Assembly: GCA_027449545.1 (NCBI GenBank)
Contig: DAIDLI010000047.1
Location: forward strand, 1-64,000
From: Acidobacteriaceae bacterium
GTDB lineage: Bacteria; Acidobacteriota; Terriglobia; Terriglobales; Acidobacteriaceae
Length of the DNA stretch: 64,000 nucleotides
Direction of reading: 5' to 3'
Shown: positions 1-9,272 of the stretch, piece by piece
Position numbering within the stretch: position 1 is the stretch's first letter
Layout: the number at the start of each line of letters is the position of its first letter
Position numbers and translations under genes: made by a program
The notes under the pieces: generated by a model
Seen by the model: only the letters and a program-made list of their open reading frames with translations
Databases searched by the model: none
Told to the model about the DNA's origin: nothing

Positions 1-1164
1 GTTCATGATGCTGCTCACCGTGCCGCTGAATTCCCCGCCGACATCCATGGGAACCGCCCACGAGGGAGCCGCAGCCATATCCAGGAAGAAGAACGACAGC
101 GCCAGGCACAGCACGGCAGTCCAGGGACTTCGGCACAATCCTGTGGGGATCAGGAAGGCCCCGGCGATGAGCATGGCGGGAGCGGCCACGATGCGACGCG
201 AAAACTTGAGCCGGCCTGTCCTGCGATAGACCCAGTCGCTCAGCGAGCCCCCCAGGACGTCCCCTGCCATTGCCACCAGCAGTGGAATGGAGGCGACAAA
301 GCCGAGGGACTTGAGAGAGAAGTGTCGATACTCCTCCAGATAGGTCGGAAACCAGCTAAGAAAGAAGTAGGTTCCGTAAAAGAAGCAGCCGTAGGCGAGC
401 ATGATGTACCACATGTTCGGGGAGCGCAGGATGAGTCTCCACGGCGTTTTCGGCCGATCGCCGGCATTACCTGACTGCTGCTCCGCGGGCGCTCTATCAC
501 CCCGGATGTGGACCAGTTCGGCGCGATTGACGCGCCCGTGATCTTCGGGGCGATTGCGATAGATTCTGGAAAAGAGAATTGCCCAGAGCACTCCCGCGGA
601 GCCAAAGATAAAGAAGATCGGCCGCCACCCGAAGGCGGTCATAATGGCCACCGCTACGAACGGCGTGACCGCCACGGCAAAGCGGCTGGAGCCGTTGGTA
701 ATCCCCTGGATCCTGCCGCGTTCTGATTTGGGGAACCATAGCTGCATGGCGCGCGTGCCAACCGGAAACACGCCAGCTTCGCCCAGGCCGAGAACCAGGC
801 GAGCGCACAGAAGCGAGACAAAGCCCATCGCGAGCCCCGTGCTGCCCGACGCCAGCGCCCACCAGACCATTGCCACGGTGAGCACGGCCTTGGGCCCGAA
901 GCGGTCTCCGAACCAACCGCTCGGTATCTGGCCGATGGCGTAGGTCCAGACAAAGGAACTGAACACCAGGCCCATCTGCGTAGGGCTGAGGCCGAACTGA
1001 TGCGCGATCTGGGGGGCGGCCACCGAGATATTGCCGCGGTCCATGTAGCTGATGAGGTACATCAGGCTCATCAGCGAGAGGATCATCCACCGGGTCCGGG
1101 TGGGGCGAGCGGCCGCTTCATCCACGGCATTGGCTTCTGCCACCGGGCTGGGCTTGACTTCCAA
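1..1164 (-). CDS. MFS transporter, ACS (anion:cation symporter) family, partial
   Basis: Inner-membrane secondary importer, probably of an organic acid (the family includes hexuronate, galactonate and glucarate carriers). The frame is open to the window edge, so the C-terminal part is missing; 388 codons are visible. Helix 1 carries YMDRGNIS (residues 40-47), the usual ACS signature, and the helix 2-3 loop has GWFGDRFGPK (83-92), the general MFS motif. Several more hydrophobic helices follow. I chose a TTG start at 1164 because GGAGGA precedes it by 4 bases; the first in-frame ATG lies at residue 27, just before helix 1. It diverges from the TonB receptor gene, and a LacI-type operator candidate lies just downstream of its promoter, which suggests import of the product released by the neighbouring esterases. 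Family call is firm, substrate unknown. Confidence 0.88.
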   Translation of the reverse strand, partial: MEVKPSPVAEANAVDEAAARPTRTRWMILSLMSLMYLISYMDRGNISVAAPQIAHQFGLSPTQMGLVFSSFVWTYAIGQIPSGWFGDRFGPKAVLTVAMVWWALASGSTGLAMGFVSLLCARLVLGLGEAGVFPVGTRAMQLWFPKSERGRIQGITNGSSRFAVAVTPFVAVAIMTAFGWRPIFFIFGSAGVLWAILFSRIYRNRPEDHGRVNRAELVHIRGDRAPAEQQSGNAGDRPKTPWRLILRSPNMWYIMLAYGCFFYGTYFFLSWFPTYLEEYRHFSLKSLGFVASIPLLVAMAGDVLGGSLSDWVYRRTGRLKFSRRIVAAPAMLIAGAFLIPTGLCRSPWTAVLCLALSFFFLDMAAAPSWAVPMDVGGEFSGTVSSIMN

Positions 1165-1322
1165 GGATTCCTCCGCGAGCGGTAGTTGAGGGCGCAGGCA
1201 GCCGGGCGAACGCGAGACGGGGAAGTGAACCGGCCCTGCGTAGATTTCCTTGCGCTGCTTCCGCAACCCAAAGTCCCGCAAAAGGCAGCACGATCCCGGG
1301 CGGCAAAAAAACGCGCGGAGCT

Positions 1323-1334
1323 GCAAGCGCTTGC
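1323..1334. promoter_or_regulatory. LacI-type operator candidate (site A)
   Basis: GCAAGCGCTTGC is a perfect 12-base palindrome with the central CG typical of LacI-family operators. It lies just downstream of the -10 box of the divergent MFS promoter, near or after the predicted transcription start, where a bound repressor would block transcription. Reading the minus strand, it resembles the operator at the lacI gene (6500-6517). Binding is inferred. Confidence 0.5.
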
Positions 1335-1345
1335 GATCCCGAGGC

Positions 1346-1375
1346 ACTATAACGCCTGCAATTCGGTGTGGTCAA
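1346..1375 (-). promoter_or_regulatory. Promoter of the MFS transporter gene
   Basis: On the minus strand a TTGACC -35 box (1370-1375) and a TATAGT -10 box (1346-1351) are separated by 18 bases. The leader to the TTG start at 1164 would be about 175 bases. Confidence 0.5.
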
Positions 1376-1421
1376 GACGGCCCGCTTGCGGCCAGGGCCG
1401 GAATCTCTCGCAAAAAAGTTC

Positions 1422-1451
1422 TTGACTTTGAAATTTTCGAAGTGCTATGGT
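1422..1451 (+). promoter_or_regulatory. Promoter of the TonB-dependent receptor gene
   Basis: TTGACT (1422-1427) and TATGGT (1446-1451) are separated by 18 bases and point to the receptor start at 1558. The palindrome at 1469-1487 begins about 10 bases after the predicted transcription start. Confidence 0.5.
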
Positions 1452-1468
1452 GCGTCTCCATCGGAATC

Positions 1469-1487
1469 GTTTGCAAGAATTGCAAAC
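1469..1487. promoter_or_regulatory. Operator candidate (site B), perfect 8-3-8 inverted repeat
   Basis: GTTTGCAA-gaa-TTGCAAAC is a perfect inverted repeat in the leader of the receptor gene. Its left part, CGTTTGCAA including the base before it, is identical to the right part of the operator candidate in front of lacI. The odd-numbered centre differs from classic LacI sites, so it could belong to another regulator. Confidence 0.5.
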
Positions 1488-1557
1488 CGGGCAGCGCAAA
1501 TAGATACCTCATTCCCCGGCAATACGCTATTCAAAAATTTTCTTGGAGGTCGTTTGT

Positions 1558-4500
1558 ATGCCTATACGAAATAGTGCGGTACGCAGTCTATGTGTCCTTC
1601 TGGGCCTGCTCGTGGCCATCCGGCTCTGTCTTCCGGTTCGCGGCCACGCGCAAAGTTCGGAAGCAACACTCACCGGTACGGTTACAGATCCCACAGGCGC
1701 CGTAGTGCCCCACGCGCGGCTGTCGATCAAGAATGTGGCGACCGGCGTCGTGCACCGGGCCACCACCAACGGACAAGGCCGGTATACAACGCCGAACCTG
1801 CTGCCCGGCACCTACAACATTACGGCCACCGCCAGCGGATTCGAAACCACTCTGCGAACCGGCGTCAACCTGACCGTGGGCGCCCAGGTCCTGTTGAACT
1901 TCGCGCTGAAGGTGGGTTCAGCCAGTCAAAGCGTTGTGGTCAACTCTTCCGCGGTAAACATCCAACTGGCATCCTCCGATGTGAAGGGGGTGGTGTCGCA
2001 GCGCCAGGTGCAGGGGCTGCCCCTGAACGGCCGCGACTGGACGACCCTTGCCACTCTGCAGCCGGGCGTGGACTCGATGGCCTCCGAACAGTCGCTGAGC
2101 AGCAGCACCGACCGCACCCGCCGCGGCTATGGCGTGCAGATGGCGATTTCAGGCGCGCGCCCCACCATGGACAGTTACCGCATTGACGGCATCAACGTGA
2201 ACGGGTACGCCAACGACGGCCCGGGCAGCGTCGAGGGGGCCACTCTGGGCGTCTCTGCCGTGCAGGAATTTTCGGTCATGACCAGCAATTACTCCGCGGC
2301 CTATGGTCGAACCGCCGGAGGCATTGTGAATGCGCAGACCAAGTCCGGCACCAATCGGCTTCACGGTTCTCTGTACGAGTTCGTCAGAAACAGCGCGATG
2401 GATGCGGCAAATTTCTTCGACAATTTCAACGGACTTCCCAAGCCGAACTTCAGCCGCAATCAGTTCGGTGCTGCGCTGGGCGGCCCCATACGGAAAGACA
2501 AGTCCTTCATCTTCGGAGACTATGAAGGACTGCGCTCAACGCAGGGGGTTACCACTTCAGCCTTTGTTCCATCGGCTGCGGTGCGCGGCATTGGCACCGC
2601 AGGAGGAAACGGGGCTGGGCCGTCGGTGGTGTGCAGCATTCCGCAGCCTGGCCCGGGGGGATGTTCGACGCAAACCCTGAGTCAGTTCGTTGCCGCAGAG
2701 GGCCAAACCGTCCCCAATCCCGATCCGGTCACAGGAATCAACCAGGCGGTGTTGCCCTTCCTCGCGCTGTGGCAGCTCCCCAATGCCGGATTGGTGGGGA
2801 ACGGCGATCAGGGCATCTACGCTTTCAATGCGATTACGAACACGTCGGAGGATTTTTACGACGTCCGCTTCGATGAGAGCTTTTCTCCCAAGGACAGCAT
2901 GTTTGCTACCTACCAGCTCGATCGCGCAGGCCAGACCCTGCCCGATCCCAACAACGATGTGAGCATGTTCGATAATACCGACCGGCAATTGTTGGTGGTG
3001 GAAGAAACGCACATCTTCAACCCGAGCTTCGTGAACAGCGCGCGATTCGGCTTGAACCATCCCACGACCACCAATGGCGCGCTGGGCGCAATCAATCCGG
3101 CCGCAGGGCAGCTTTCTCTGGGAATGACCTCAGGCGAGGACAATCCGCAGATCGATATTCCATCTTTCACCTCGGCTCAACCAGGCGTCAATCAGCTCCA
3201 GATCCTTAACGTTCACGAGAGTTCTTATCAGGGATATGACGATCTGTTCTGGACCAAGGGCAAGCACAGCCTGAAGTTCGGAGGCGCCTATGAAAACCTG
3301 CGCACAGACAATTACAACCCTGCTCCGAATGGCGACTTCCCCTTCGGCTCGCTGTACGATCCGCTGAACAATGGATTCCTTACTAACGACCCGCTGCTGC
3401 TGGCGGCGCCGGTACCTTCGGTGCCTTTTGTTCATTACTTGTTCATCACCCAGATCATGGGAGTCTATGCGGCTGATGATATTACCGTGACTCCCCGGCT
3501 GACAGTGAACCTGGGGCTCCGCTACGAAATGGCGACGGTGCCCTATGAACCGCACGGCCGTCTGTCGGCGTTTTCCTCTCCCTTCAACCAGAGCACCGCA
3601 ACCGATCATGTGGGCAAGACCATCTTCAGCAATCCGACGCTAAAGAACTTTGAGCCGCGGGTTGGCTTCGCCTGGGATCCCTTCGGCAACGGCAAGACCT
3701 CAGTTCGGGCCGGCTTCGGCATCTTCGACGTGCTGCCTTTGAACTACCAACTGGGACAGTTCGCCACCAATGCGGCGCCGTTTGTCGAAAACACCTCTGT
3801 TTCCACGTCGACCACTGAGAATGTATGCGGCCCCTCGTCCAACCAATCCTGCGCGCTGGTCCCCGGCGATTTCCCCTTGCTTGCCTTCGACAAGGCGGCG
3901 GCACTGGGCGCGCAAGGCCTCGCTCAGCGCATCCCTTATGTGGAGCCGCACCCCAAGCGTAATTACGTGATGCAGTGGAACTTTGCAATTCAGCGTGAGA
4001 TTTTGCCGAATACCATGCTGATGGTGGCTTACGTGGGATCACACGGCGTGCACAACGAATTCCGCGCCGACGATATCAATACCACTCTGCCGGTCAGCAC
4101 CTCGTCGGGTTATTTTTTCCCGGGATACAACGCCAATGGCGGCTTGAACGGCACTACCTTAAGCCCGCTAAGCGGACAGATGGATACCCTGCAGTGGATC
4201 GACAGCTCCATCTACAACGCGCTGGAAGTGCAGCTTGAGAAGAGAATGAGCCGTGGCTTCGAGGTCGGCACCAGCTTCACCTGGGGCCGCTCGATCGACG
4301 GGGGCGACGGCGCCCTGGCCAGCGACTCTTTCCTGAACTCCATTCCAGCGTTGTTTTACTTCCTGCCGCGCTACCGGCGTGGCCCGTCCGACTTCAATAT
4401 CGAAGACAACCTGACGGCGAACTATCTGTGGAATCTTCCTACGGCCATGAAGAGCAGCGCCCTGGGGAGGAGCCTGACGGGAGGCTGGCAAGTGGGCGGC

Positions 4501-5022
4501 GTGTTTACGGCAACCACCGGCCTGCCCTTCACTCCGCAAATCGCCAATGATCCGCTTGGCCTCGGCGATGCCGCACCCTTTGCTTATCCGAGCCGGCTGC
4601 GCGGCAGTGGCTGCAATCCGCCCACGCATCCCAATAACGTCACCAACTACATCAACTTGGGATGCTTCACACTCCCGCAGGAACCCGGTACGCTTCCCAA
4701 CGGCGTCACCTGCATTCCCTTCTCCGCGGTGCCCGGCACCTGCCAGAACCTGCTGGGCAATGGAGGCCGGAACGAGATCTATGGGCCGGGGCTGTTGAAT
4801 CTGGACTTCTCCGCGGTCAAGGACACCAAGCTGAGGGAGAACATGACTCTTGAGCTTCGAGGAGATTTCTTCAACTTCTTGAACCATACAGACTTTAAAC
4901 CTCCAGTCGACAACGCCGTGCTGTTCAATTCCGATGGCACCCAGGCAGCCAATGCCGGTCAGCTGGATGCAACCTCACAGGATTCGCGAGAAGTTCAGCT
5001 CGCAGTGCAGTTGAACTTCTAA
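1558..5022 (+). CDS. Oar-like TonB-dependent receptor with carboxypeptidase-regulatory domain
   Basis: Outer-membrane active transporter of 1154 residues. Residues 1-31 form a signal peptide ending GHA; 35-120 are an Ig-like carboxypeptidase-regulatory domain (TGTVTDPTGAVVPHA); then come a plug domain (LNGRDWTTLATLQPGV, YRIDGINVNG, GRTAGGIVNAQTKSGTN) and a long beta-barrel ending in Phe, the usual BamA-recognised C-terminus. The start is the ATG at 1558, because GGAGG at 1545-1549 sits 8 bases upstream; an upstream TTG in frame would overlap that site. No SusD-like gene adjoins it, as is usual in acidobacteria. It is followed after 152 bases by a secreted esterase gene in the same direction. 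Its promoter carries an operator candidate, so uptake is probably substrate-induced. Ligand unknown. Confidence 0.92.
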   Translation: MPIRNSAVRSLCVLLGLLVAIRLCLPVRGHAQSSEATLTGTVTDPTGAVVPHARLSIKNVATGVVHRATTNGQGRYTTPNLLPGTYNITATASGFETTLRTGVNLTVGAQVLLNFALKVGSASQSVVVNSSAVNIQLASSDVKGVVSQRQVQGLPLNGRDWTTLATLQPGVDSMASEQSLSSSTDRTRRGYGVQMAISGARPTMDSYRIDGINVNGYANDGPGSVEGATLGVSAVQEFSVMTSNYSAAYGRTAGGIVNAQTKSGTNRLHGSLYEFVRNSAMDAANFFDNFNGLPKPNFSRNQFGAALGGPIRKDKSFIFGDYEGLRSTQGVTTSAFVPSAAVRGIGTAGGNGAGPSVVCSIPQPGPGGCSTQTLSQFVAAEGQTVPNPDPVTGINQAVLPFLALWQLPNAGLVGNGDQGIYAFNAITNTSEDFYDVRFDESFSPKDSMFATYQLDRAGQTLPDPNNDVSMFDNTDRQLLVVEETHIFNPSFVNSARFGLNHPTTTNGALGAINPAAGQLSLGMTSGEDNPQIDIPSFTSAQPGVNQLQILNVHESSYQGYDDLFWTKGKHSLKFGGAYENLRTDNYNPAPNGDFPFGSLYDPLNNGFLTNDPLLLAAPVPSVPFVHYLFITQIMGVYAADDITVTPRLTVNLGLRYEMATVPYEPHGRLSAFSSPFNQSTATDHVGKTIFSNPTLKNFEPRVGFAWDPFGNGKTSVRAGFGIFDVLPLNYQLGQFATNAAPFVENTSVSTSTTENVCGPSSNQSCALVPGDFPLLAFDKAAALGAQGLAQRIPYVEPHPKRNYVMQWNFAIQREILPNTMLMVAYVGSHGVHNEFRADDINTTLPVSTSSGYFFPGYNANGGLNGTTLSPLSGQMDTLQWIDSSIYNALEVQLEKRMSRGFEVGTSFTWGRSIDGGDGALASDSFLNSIPALFYFLPRYRRGPSDFNIEDNLTANYLWNLPTAMKSSALGRSLTGGWQVGGVFTATTGLPFTPQIANDPLGLGDAAPFAYPSRLRGSGCNPPTHPNNVTNYINLGCFTLPQEPGTLPNGVTCIPFSAVPGTCQNLLGNGGRNEIYGPGLLNLDFSAVKDTKLRENMTLELRGDFFNFLNHTDFKPPVDNAVLFNSDGTQAANAGQLDATSQDSREVQLAVQLNF

Positions 5023-5174
5023 GCGGCAGCTTCGACCAACGAAAGACCATAACTGTGAGTCATGTCGCGGACGGCAGGCGGTTGCGCCCTCTGTCGTCCG
5101 CGCGGCTCCTGCATCCGCTGCCTCCCAGAACCTCGGGCGATGGGCATCGCGGAGTGAATTACCCAAGGGGGATT

Positions 5175-6392
5175 GTGATCAGAACCACGGCAGTGACTGC
5201 TTTATTTTCCGCGCTGGCAGTGGGTTCTCTCTGCATCGCTTCGGGAGTCCACGCTCAGGGGGGCAGCGGATCTGCAACCAGTCCGTGCCTCCCGGCCCAG
5301 GGTTGCATCCCGACAATTTCTACAGCCAACATCGCGCGCATTGGCGACTTCTATGTAGGCGGCCAATGGCAGAAGCAAGCGGGCCAGGAGATCATGGCCA
5401 GCTCCATGTTTGTCGAGGCATGGGTTCCTAAGAAGATTCAGCACCCATACCCGGTCGTCTTCGTGCAGGGAGGCGGCGGGCAGACGCTGATGGCATCGAT
5501 CCAAACACCGGATGGCCGGCCGGGATGGGCCTACGACTTTGTGAACGCAGGGTATACCGTCTACCTGGTCGATCCTCCCGGCGGAGGGCGTTCAGCGTAC
5601 TACCCCGGCTTGTACGAACCGTTGGCCGCTCCGCGCGCTGCGGAGCAGATGGGACGGGAGTGGTCCGGCGGTATGGCGCCCTCTGCGGAGATTCAGAAGG
5701 TGTGGCCGCAATGGAGCAAGAACACCGAGTGGCCGAGCGATGCGCCGAATAAGGGCCGGCCTGGCGACCCGGTCTTCGATTACTACGCCAAGACGGAGAT
5801 GCAGCACATCAATGGATATCAGGAGAAGACCTTCTCCGATGCGCTGGTCCAGCTTCTCGATCTGATTGGCAAGCCCGTGATCATGATGGTGAATTCAGGC
5901 TATGCTCCTTCAGGCTGGGTAGCGGCCGACGCACGCCCCAAGCTGATCAAGGCCGTTCTCGCCGTCGAACCCTGGGCCCCGCCCATCGAGAACATGGAAC
6001 TGGGGCAAACTGGCCCGGGACGTCCCTGGGGCCTGAGCAGTTTGCCGCTTCACTACTCTCCTCCGGTAACCAATCCTGCTGAGCTACATCCTGTGCATCG
6101 CACCACCGCGCCGGGGCCAGGCCTCTTGCCCTGCTGGGTGCAGAAGGAGCCCGCGCACAAGCTCATCAACCTGGCCGGTGTGCCGGTGCTGGACATCTCC
6201 GGAGAGGCGAGCTATCACCGCCCGTTCGCCTACTGCGAGGCCGTGTGGCTCAACCAGGCCGGCGTCAAGACCGACTACGTGAACCTCGAGGATGTGGGAC
6301 TGCGCGGTAACGGACATCAGATGATGTCGGAAAAGAACAGCGCGGGGATTGCCCGATTCATGCTGGAGTGGCTTGATAAGCACGTGCAGTGA
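5175..6392 (+). CDS. Secreted esterase-713-like alpha/beta hydrolase (first copy)
   Basis: Predicted periplasmic or secreted carboxylesterase of 405 residues. The GTG start at 5175 follows AAGGGGGA and begins a standard signal peptide ending near VHAQ, matching the layout of the paralogue at 11123. The core shows an oxyanion strand region FVQGGGGQT, the block TPDGRPGWAYDFVNAGYTVY and VDPPGGGRS, which resemble Alcaligenes esterase 713, a family known to lack the usual GxSxG elbow. The aligned nucleophile is Ser241 in VNSGYAPSGW, and the base is probably His381 in GNGHQMMSEKN. It lies between the TonB receptor and the LacI regulator, which suggests that it cleaves an ester taken up by that receptor. 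Hydrolase fold is secure; substrate unknown. Confidence 0.82.
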   Translation: MIRTTAVTALFSALAVGSLCIASGVHAQGGSGSATSPCLPAQGCIPTISTANIARIGDFYVGGQWQKQAGQEIMASSMFVEAWVPKKIQHPYPVVFVQGGGGQTLMASIQTPDGRPGWAYDFVNAGYTVYLVDPPGGGRSAYYPGLYEPLAAPRAAEQMGREWSGGMAPSAEIQKVWPQWSKNTEWPSDAPNKGRPGDPVFDYYAKTEMQHINGYQEKTFSDALVQLLDLIGKPVIMMVNSGYAPSGWVAADARPKLIKAVLAVEPWAPPIENMELGQTGPGRPWGLSSLPLHYSPPVTNPAELHPVHRTTAPGPGLLPCWVQKEPAHKLINLAGVPVLDISGEASYHRPFAYCEAVWLNQAGVKTDYVNLEDVGLRGNGHQMMSEKNSAGIARFMLEWLDKHVQ

Positions 6393-6471
6393 CATCGCAG
6401 GAAGACGGCAGGCGTCCGGCCAAGCTGCGCGATGGGAGCGCCTTGGGAACCCAAGAAATGAAGTCTTGGAC

Positions 6472-6501
6472 TTGACATGAGAAAGTTTCGCTGCAGATAA
6501 T
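6472..6501 (+). promoter_or_regulatory. Promoter of the LacI-family regulator gene
   Basis: TTGACA (6472-6477) and GATAAT (6496-6501) with an 18-base spacer, the best sigma-70-like promoter in the locus. The predicted start of transcription is only about 16 bases before the ATG at 6524. Confidence 0.6.
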
Positions 6502-6517
6502 CGAAAACGTTTGCAAT
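6500..6517. promoter_or_regulatory. LacI-type operator candidate (site C), autoregulatory
   Basis: ATCGAAAACGTTTGCAAT is an imperfect palindrome (14 of 18 positions symmetric) centred on CG, the classical LacI/PurR layout. It overlaps the end of the -10 box and the transcription start of the regulator gene, as expected for autorepression. Confidence 0.55.
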
Positions 6518-6523
6518 AGGCCA

Positions 6524-7579
6524 ATGCCCGCAACTCTCAAAGACGTCGCCCGTGAAGCAGGCGTGAACATCTCCACCGCTTCGCGCGCCTTGAACAATGC
6601 CTTCGGGATCAATGTAGATACCCGCAAGCACGTCATCAAGGTGGCTGCGCGTTTAAACTACCGGCCTAACCAGGTCGCGCGCGGTCTCGTCACCGGGCGT
6701 TCCAACAGCCTGGGCCTCGTCATCAGCGATATTCGCAACCCTTTTTTCGCGGAGCTTGCGCGCGGCGCGGAAGATGCCGCATTCAATGCCGGTTGCGATC
6801 TCGTGCTCTGTAATAGCGACCAAAATGCCGAGAAGCAGATGCGTTATGTCGAGTTTCTGCTGGCCAAGCGCGTGGGCGGAATCGTGATGAATTCCGTGAC
6901 GCCGCTGGATGAAGACCAGCAAGACCGATTGCGGGCTGCCGGAGTTCCCATCGTGCTGTTGAACGTGAGTTCGGCCGATCGCCATTCTCCGGCATGGCGC
7001 TTCTCCTCGGTGGTTGCGGATAACCTTTACGGCGGTGAGATCGCTGCGAAATACCTGATCGGTCTGGGCCACAAGAATATTGTTCATGTTGCCGGGCCCC
7101 GGACCCATGGCGCGTTCAGCGACCGTGCCAGCGCTTTCCTGAAAGTCTTTCGCGAGAACGGCCTGGCCAAGCCGAAGGTCGTTTTCGGCGAGCACACCTT
7201 CGGAGCAGCTTACCAGTCGACCAAACAACTGTTGGGGACGGATCGAAACATCACCGCTATCTTTGCGGGAAATGACGTCATCGCATTCGGGTGCATGCGA
7301 GCCTTGATGGAAAATGGCATTCGCATTCCCGAAGACGTTTCCATCCTCGGTTTCGATAACGTTGAGATGACCCAGATCACCAGCCCGCCTTTAACAACGA
7401 TTGACCAACCGAAGTATGAAACCGGCAAAGCTGCTGTCGAAATTTTATTAAACATGATCTCTAAAGACGGTGTCCGCGAACCGGAACACCGCATTATTGG
7501 TGTCCACTTGATCGAACGCCAGTCCTGTCGCAAGATCTCCGGCGCTGCTGTCCAGGACCGCAGGATCGCGAAGCGCTGA
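6524..7579 (+). CDS. LacI-family transcriptional regulator
   Basis: 351-residue DNA-binding repressor or activator with a sugar-binding-protein-like sensor domain. The N-terminal helix-turn-helix is clear (LKDVAREAGVNISTASRALN, residues 5-24), followed by a hinge helix (YRPNQVARGL) and a periplasmic-binding-protein-type core from about residue 60 (SLGLVISDIRNPFFAELARG; AIFAGNDVIAFGCMRALMENG). Length is normal for the family. The ATG at 6524 has only a weak AGG in front and a very short leader. It sits in the middle of the locus it probably controls: similar palindromes occur at its own promoter, at the MFS promoter and at the receptor promoter. The effector is probably the pathway substrate or an intermediate. 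Confidence 0.93.
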   Translation: MPATLKDVAREAGVNISTASRALNNAFGINVDTRKHVIKVAARLNYRPNQVARGLVTGRSNSLGLVISDIRNPFFAELARGAEDAAFNAGCDLVLCNSDQNAEKQMRYVEFLLAKRVGGIVMNSVTPLDEDQQDRLRAAGVPIVLLNVSSADRHSPAWRFSSVVADNLYGGEIAAKYLIGLGHKNIVHVAGPRTHGAFSDRASAFLKVFRENGLAKPKVVFGEHTFGAAYQSTKQLLGTDRNITAIFAGNDVIAFGCMRALMENGIRIPEDVSILGFDNVEMTQITSPPLTTIDQPKYETGKAAVEILLNMISKDGVREPEHRIIGVHLIERQSCRKISGAAVQDRRIAKR

Positions 7580-7762
7580 GTTGCAAGTTGGCTCCTTCCA
7601 CTACGGCTCCAGCCAAACGCTGAAGTGCCGCGGAAGAGCCCTGAAAGCTTTCCAGGGGCACAGCAAGAGCACGAGCAGTCTTTATCTTTCACTTCTCAAA
7701 TGCGGACGGCAGGGGTGCGCCTCATGTCACTGGCGCAAAAGCTTTCCGGAAGGAGCATACAA

Positions 7763-9256
7763 ATGTCTACGGCCGCGGATCTCAAGCAAGTTCCTTTCCT
7801 GATCGGAGGGGAATGGATCACTAATAGTTCTTCCTGCATTACCCACATCAATCCGGCTACGGGCGAGGTGAATTATCAGGTCAGCGCCGGCACCGAGGCC
7901 GATATCGATGCTGCCGTGCAGTCGGCGCACAAGGCGGCTTCGAATCCGGCCTGGCGCAACATGCTGCCGCACGTCCGCGCGCAATTGCTGAATCGTATTG
8001 CGGATCTGATGATGGAGCGCTCCGACCTGCTGGCGCGCTGCCAGATGCTGGAAAACGGCAAAGTCTGGAAGGAGTGCAAGAACCAGGTCGCCAATGGGGC
8101 CGCTACGTTCCGCTATTTTGCTTCGGCGATTGAGACGCTTGGTTCGGAGATCACGCCGCCACGCGGCAACTACCTCAGCATGACGGTGTATGAGCCGTGG
8201 GGTGTGGTGGCCGCGATCACTCCCTGGAACTCGCCCATCACTCTCACCAGTAACAAAATTGCCGCCGCGCTCGCAGCCGGCAATGGGATTGTCCTGAAGC
8301 CGGCATCATTCACTCCGACCTGCGGCATCGAGTTGGGCAGGATCTGCCTTGACGCAGGCGTTCCGCCGGGCGTGCTGAATGTAGTGCCGGGCGCCGGCGG
8401 CAAGATCGGCGATGCGCTCGTGAACCATCCGCTGGTGCGCATGGTCTCCTTCACCGGCGGGACCGAGGTCGGAAGGAGAATCTCAGAGTTCGCGGGCCGC
8501 AAAATCATACCGGCCGTGCTGGAGCTTGGCGGCAAGTCGCCGCACATCATCTTTGCCGATGCCAATCTAAAGGCGGCTGCCGACGCGGCAACGGTGGCCA
8601 TCTTCGAGGGCACGGGCCAGTCCTGCACCGCGGGATCGCGCCTGTTTGTGGAACGCAAGGTATATGACGAGGTCCTCTCCATGGTCATGGAAAGGGCGCG
8701 CGCGCTGCATATAGATCTGCCCGACGCGCCTGGGGCGCAGCTTGGCCCGAGCGCGAGTTTCGGCCAGCGGGAGTTTATCGAAAGCATGGTGGAAGGCGCG
8801 CGCAAAGAGGGCGCCGAAATTCTCATCGGCGGCAACCGGCCCGCAGATCCGCGCCTGGCGAAGGGCGCTTTTTACCTGCCGACCATCGTCGCTGGAATCT
8901 CGCACAAGGCGCAGATCGCCCAGCAGGAAATCTTCGGCCCGGTGCTGTGCGCGATGCCGTTCGATAACGAGGAGGATCTCATTGCGCAGGCCAACGATGT
9001 GAACTACGGGTTGGCCTCCGGAATATGGACTGCCGATTACAAGAGGGCATGGCGCGTAGCCCGAGCGCTGGAAGCGGGCATGGTGTGGATCAACACCTAC
9101 AAGCAATTCTCCACGGCATCCCCATTCGGCGGATTCAAGGAGAGTGGCCTGGGCCGCGAGAAAGGCCTGCAAGGCATTCGCACTTATCAACAGGTGAAAT
9201 CGATGTTCTGGAGCATGTCCGATACGTTCGATGGCGGTTTCAGCCTAGCGAAGTGA
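7763..9256 (+). CDS. NAD(P)-dependent aldehyde dehydrogenase
   Basis: Cytoplasmic enzyme of 497 residues oxidising an aldehyde to the acid. Catalytic residues are visible: Asn156 in TPWNSP, Glu254 in LELGGKSP and Cys288 in GTGQSCTAGS; EIFGPVL lies further on. The ATG at 7763 follows AAGGAG at a good distance and gives a standard-length protein; two in-frame upstream starts would add 13 or more residues without resemblance to the family. It is preceded by a 183-base gap after lacI and followed 16 bases later by the TPP enzyme, so the two are probably co-translated and act in sequence. The substrate class cannot be read from the sequence; the general fold and chemistry are secure. Confidence 0.93.
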   Translation: MSTAADLKQVPFLIGGEWITNSSSCITHINPATGEVNYQVSAGTEADIDAAVQSAHKAASNPAWRNMLPHVRAQLLNRIADLMMERSDLLARCQMLENGKVWKECKNQVANGAATFRYFASAIETLGSEITPPRGNYLSMTVYEPWGVVAAITPWNSPITLTSNKIAAALAAGNGIVLKPASFTPTCGIELGRICLDAGVPPGVLNVVPGAGGKIGDALVNHPLVRMVSFTGGTEVGRRISEFAGRKIIPAVLELGGKSPHIIFADANLKAAADAATVAIFEGTGQSCTAGSRLFVERKVYDEVLSMVMERARALHIDLPDAPGAQLGPSASFGQREFIESMVEGARKEGAEILIGGNRPADPRLAKGAFYLPTIVAGISHKAQIAQQEIFGPVLCAMPFDNEEDLIAQANDVNYGLASGIWTADYKRAWRVARALEAGMVWINTYKQFSTASPFGGFKESGLGREKGLQGIRTYQQVKSMFWSMSDTFDGGFSLAK

Positions 9257-9272
9257 TGCGGAGGAGATTGTC

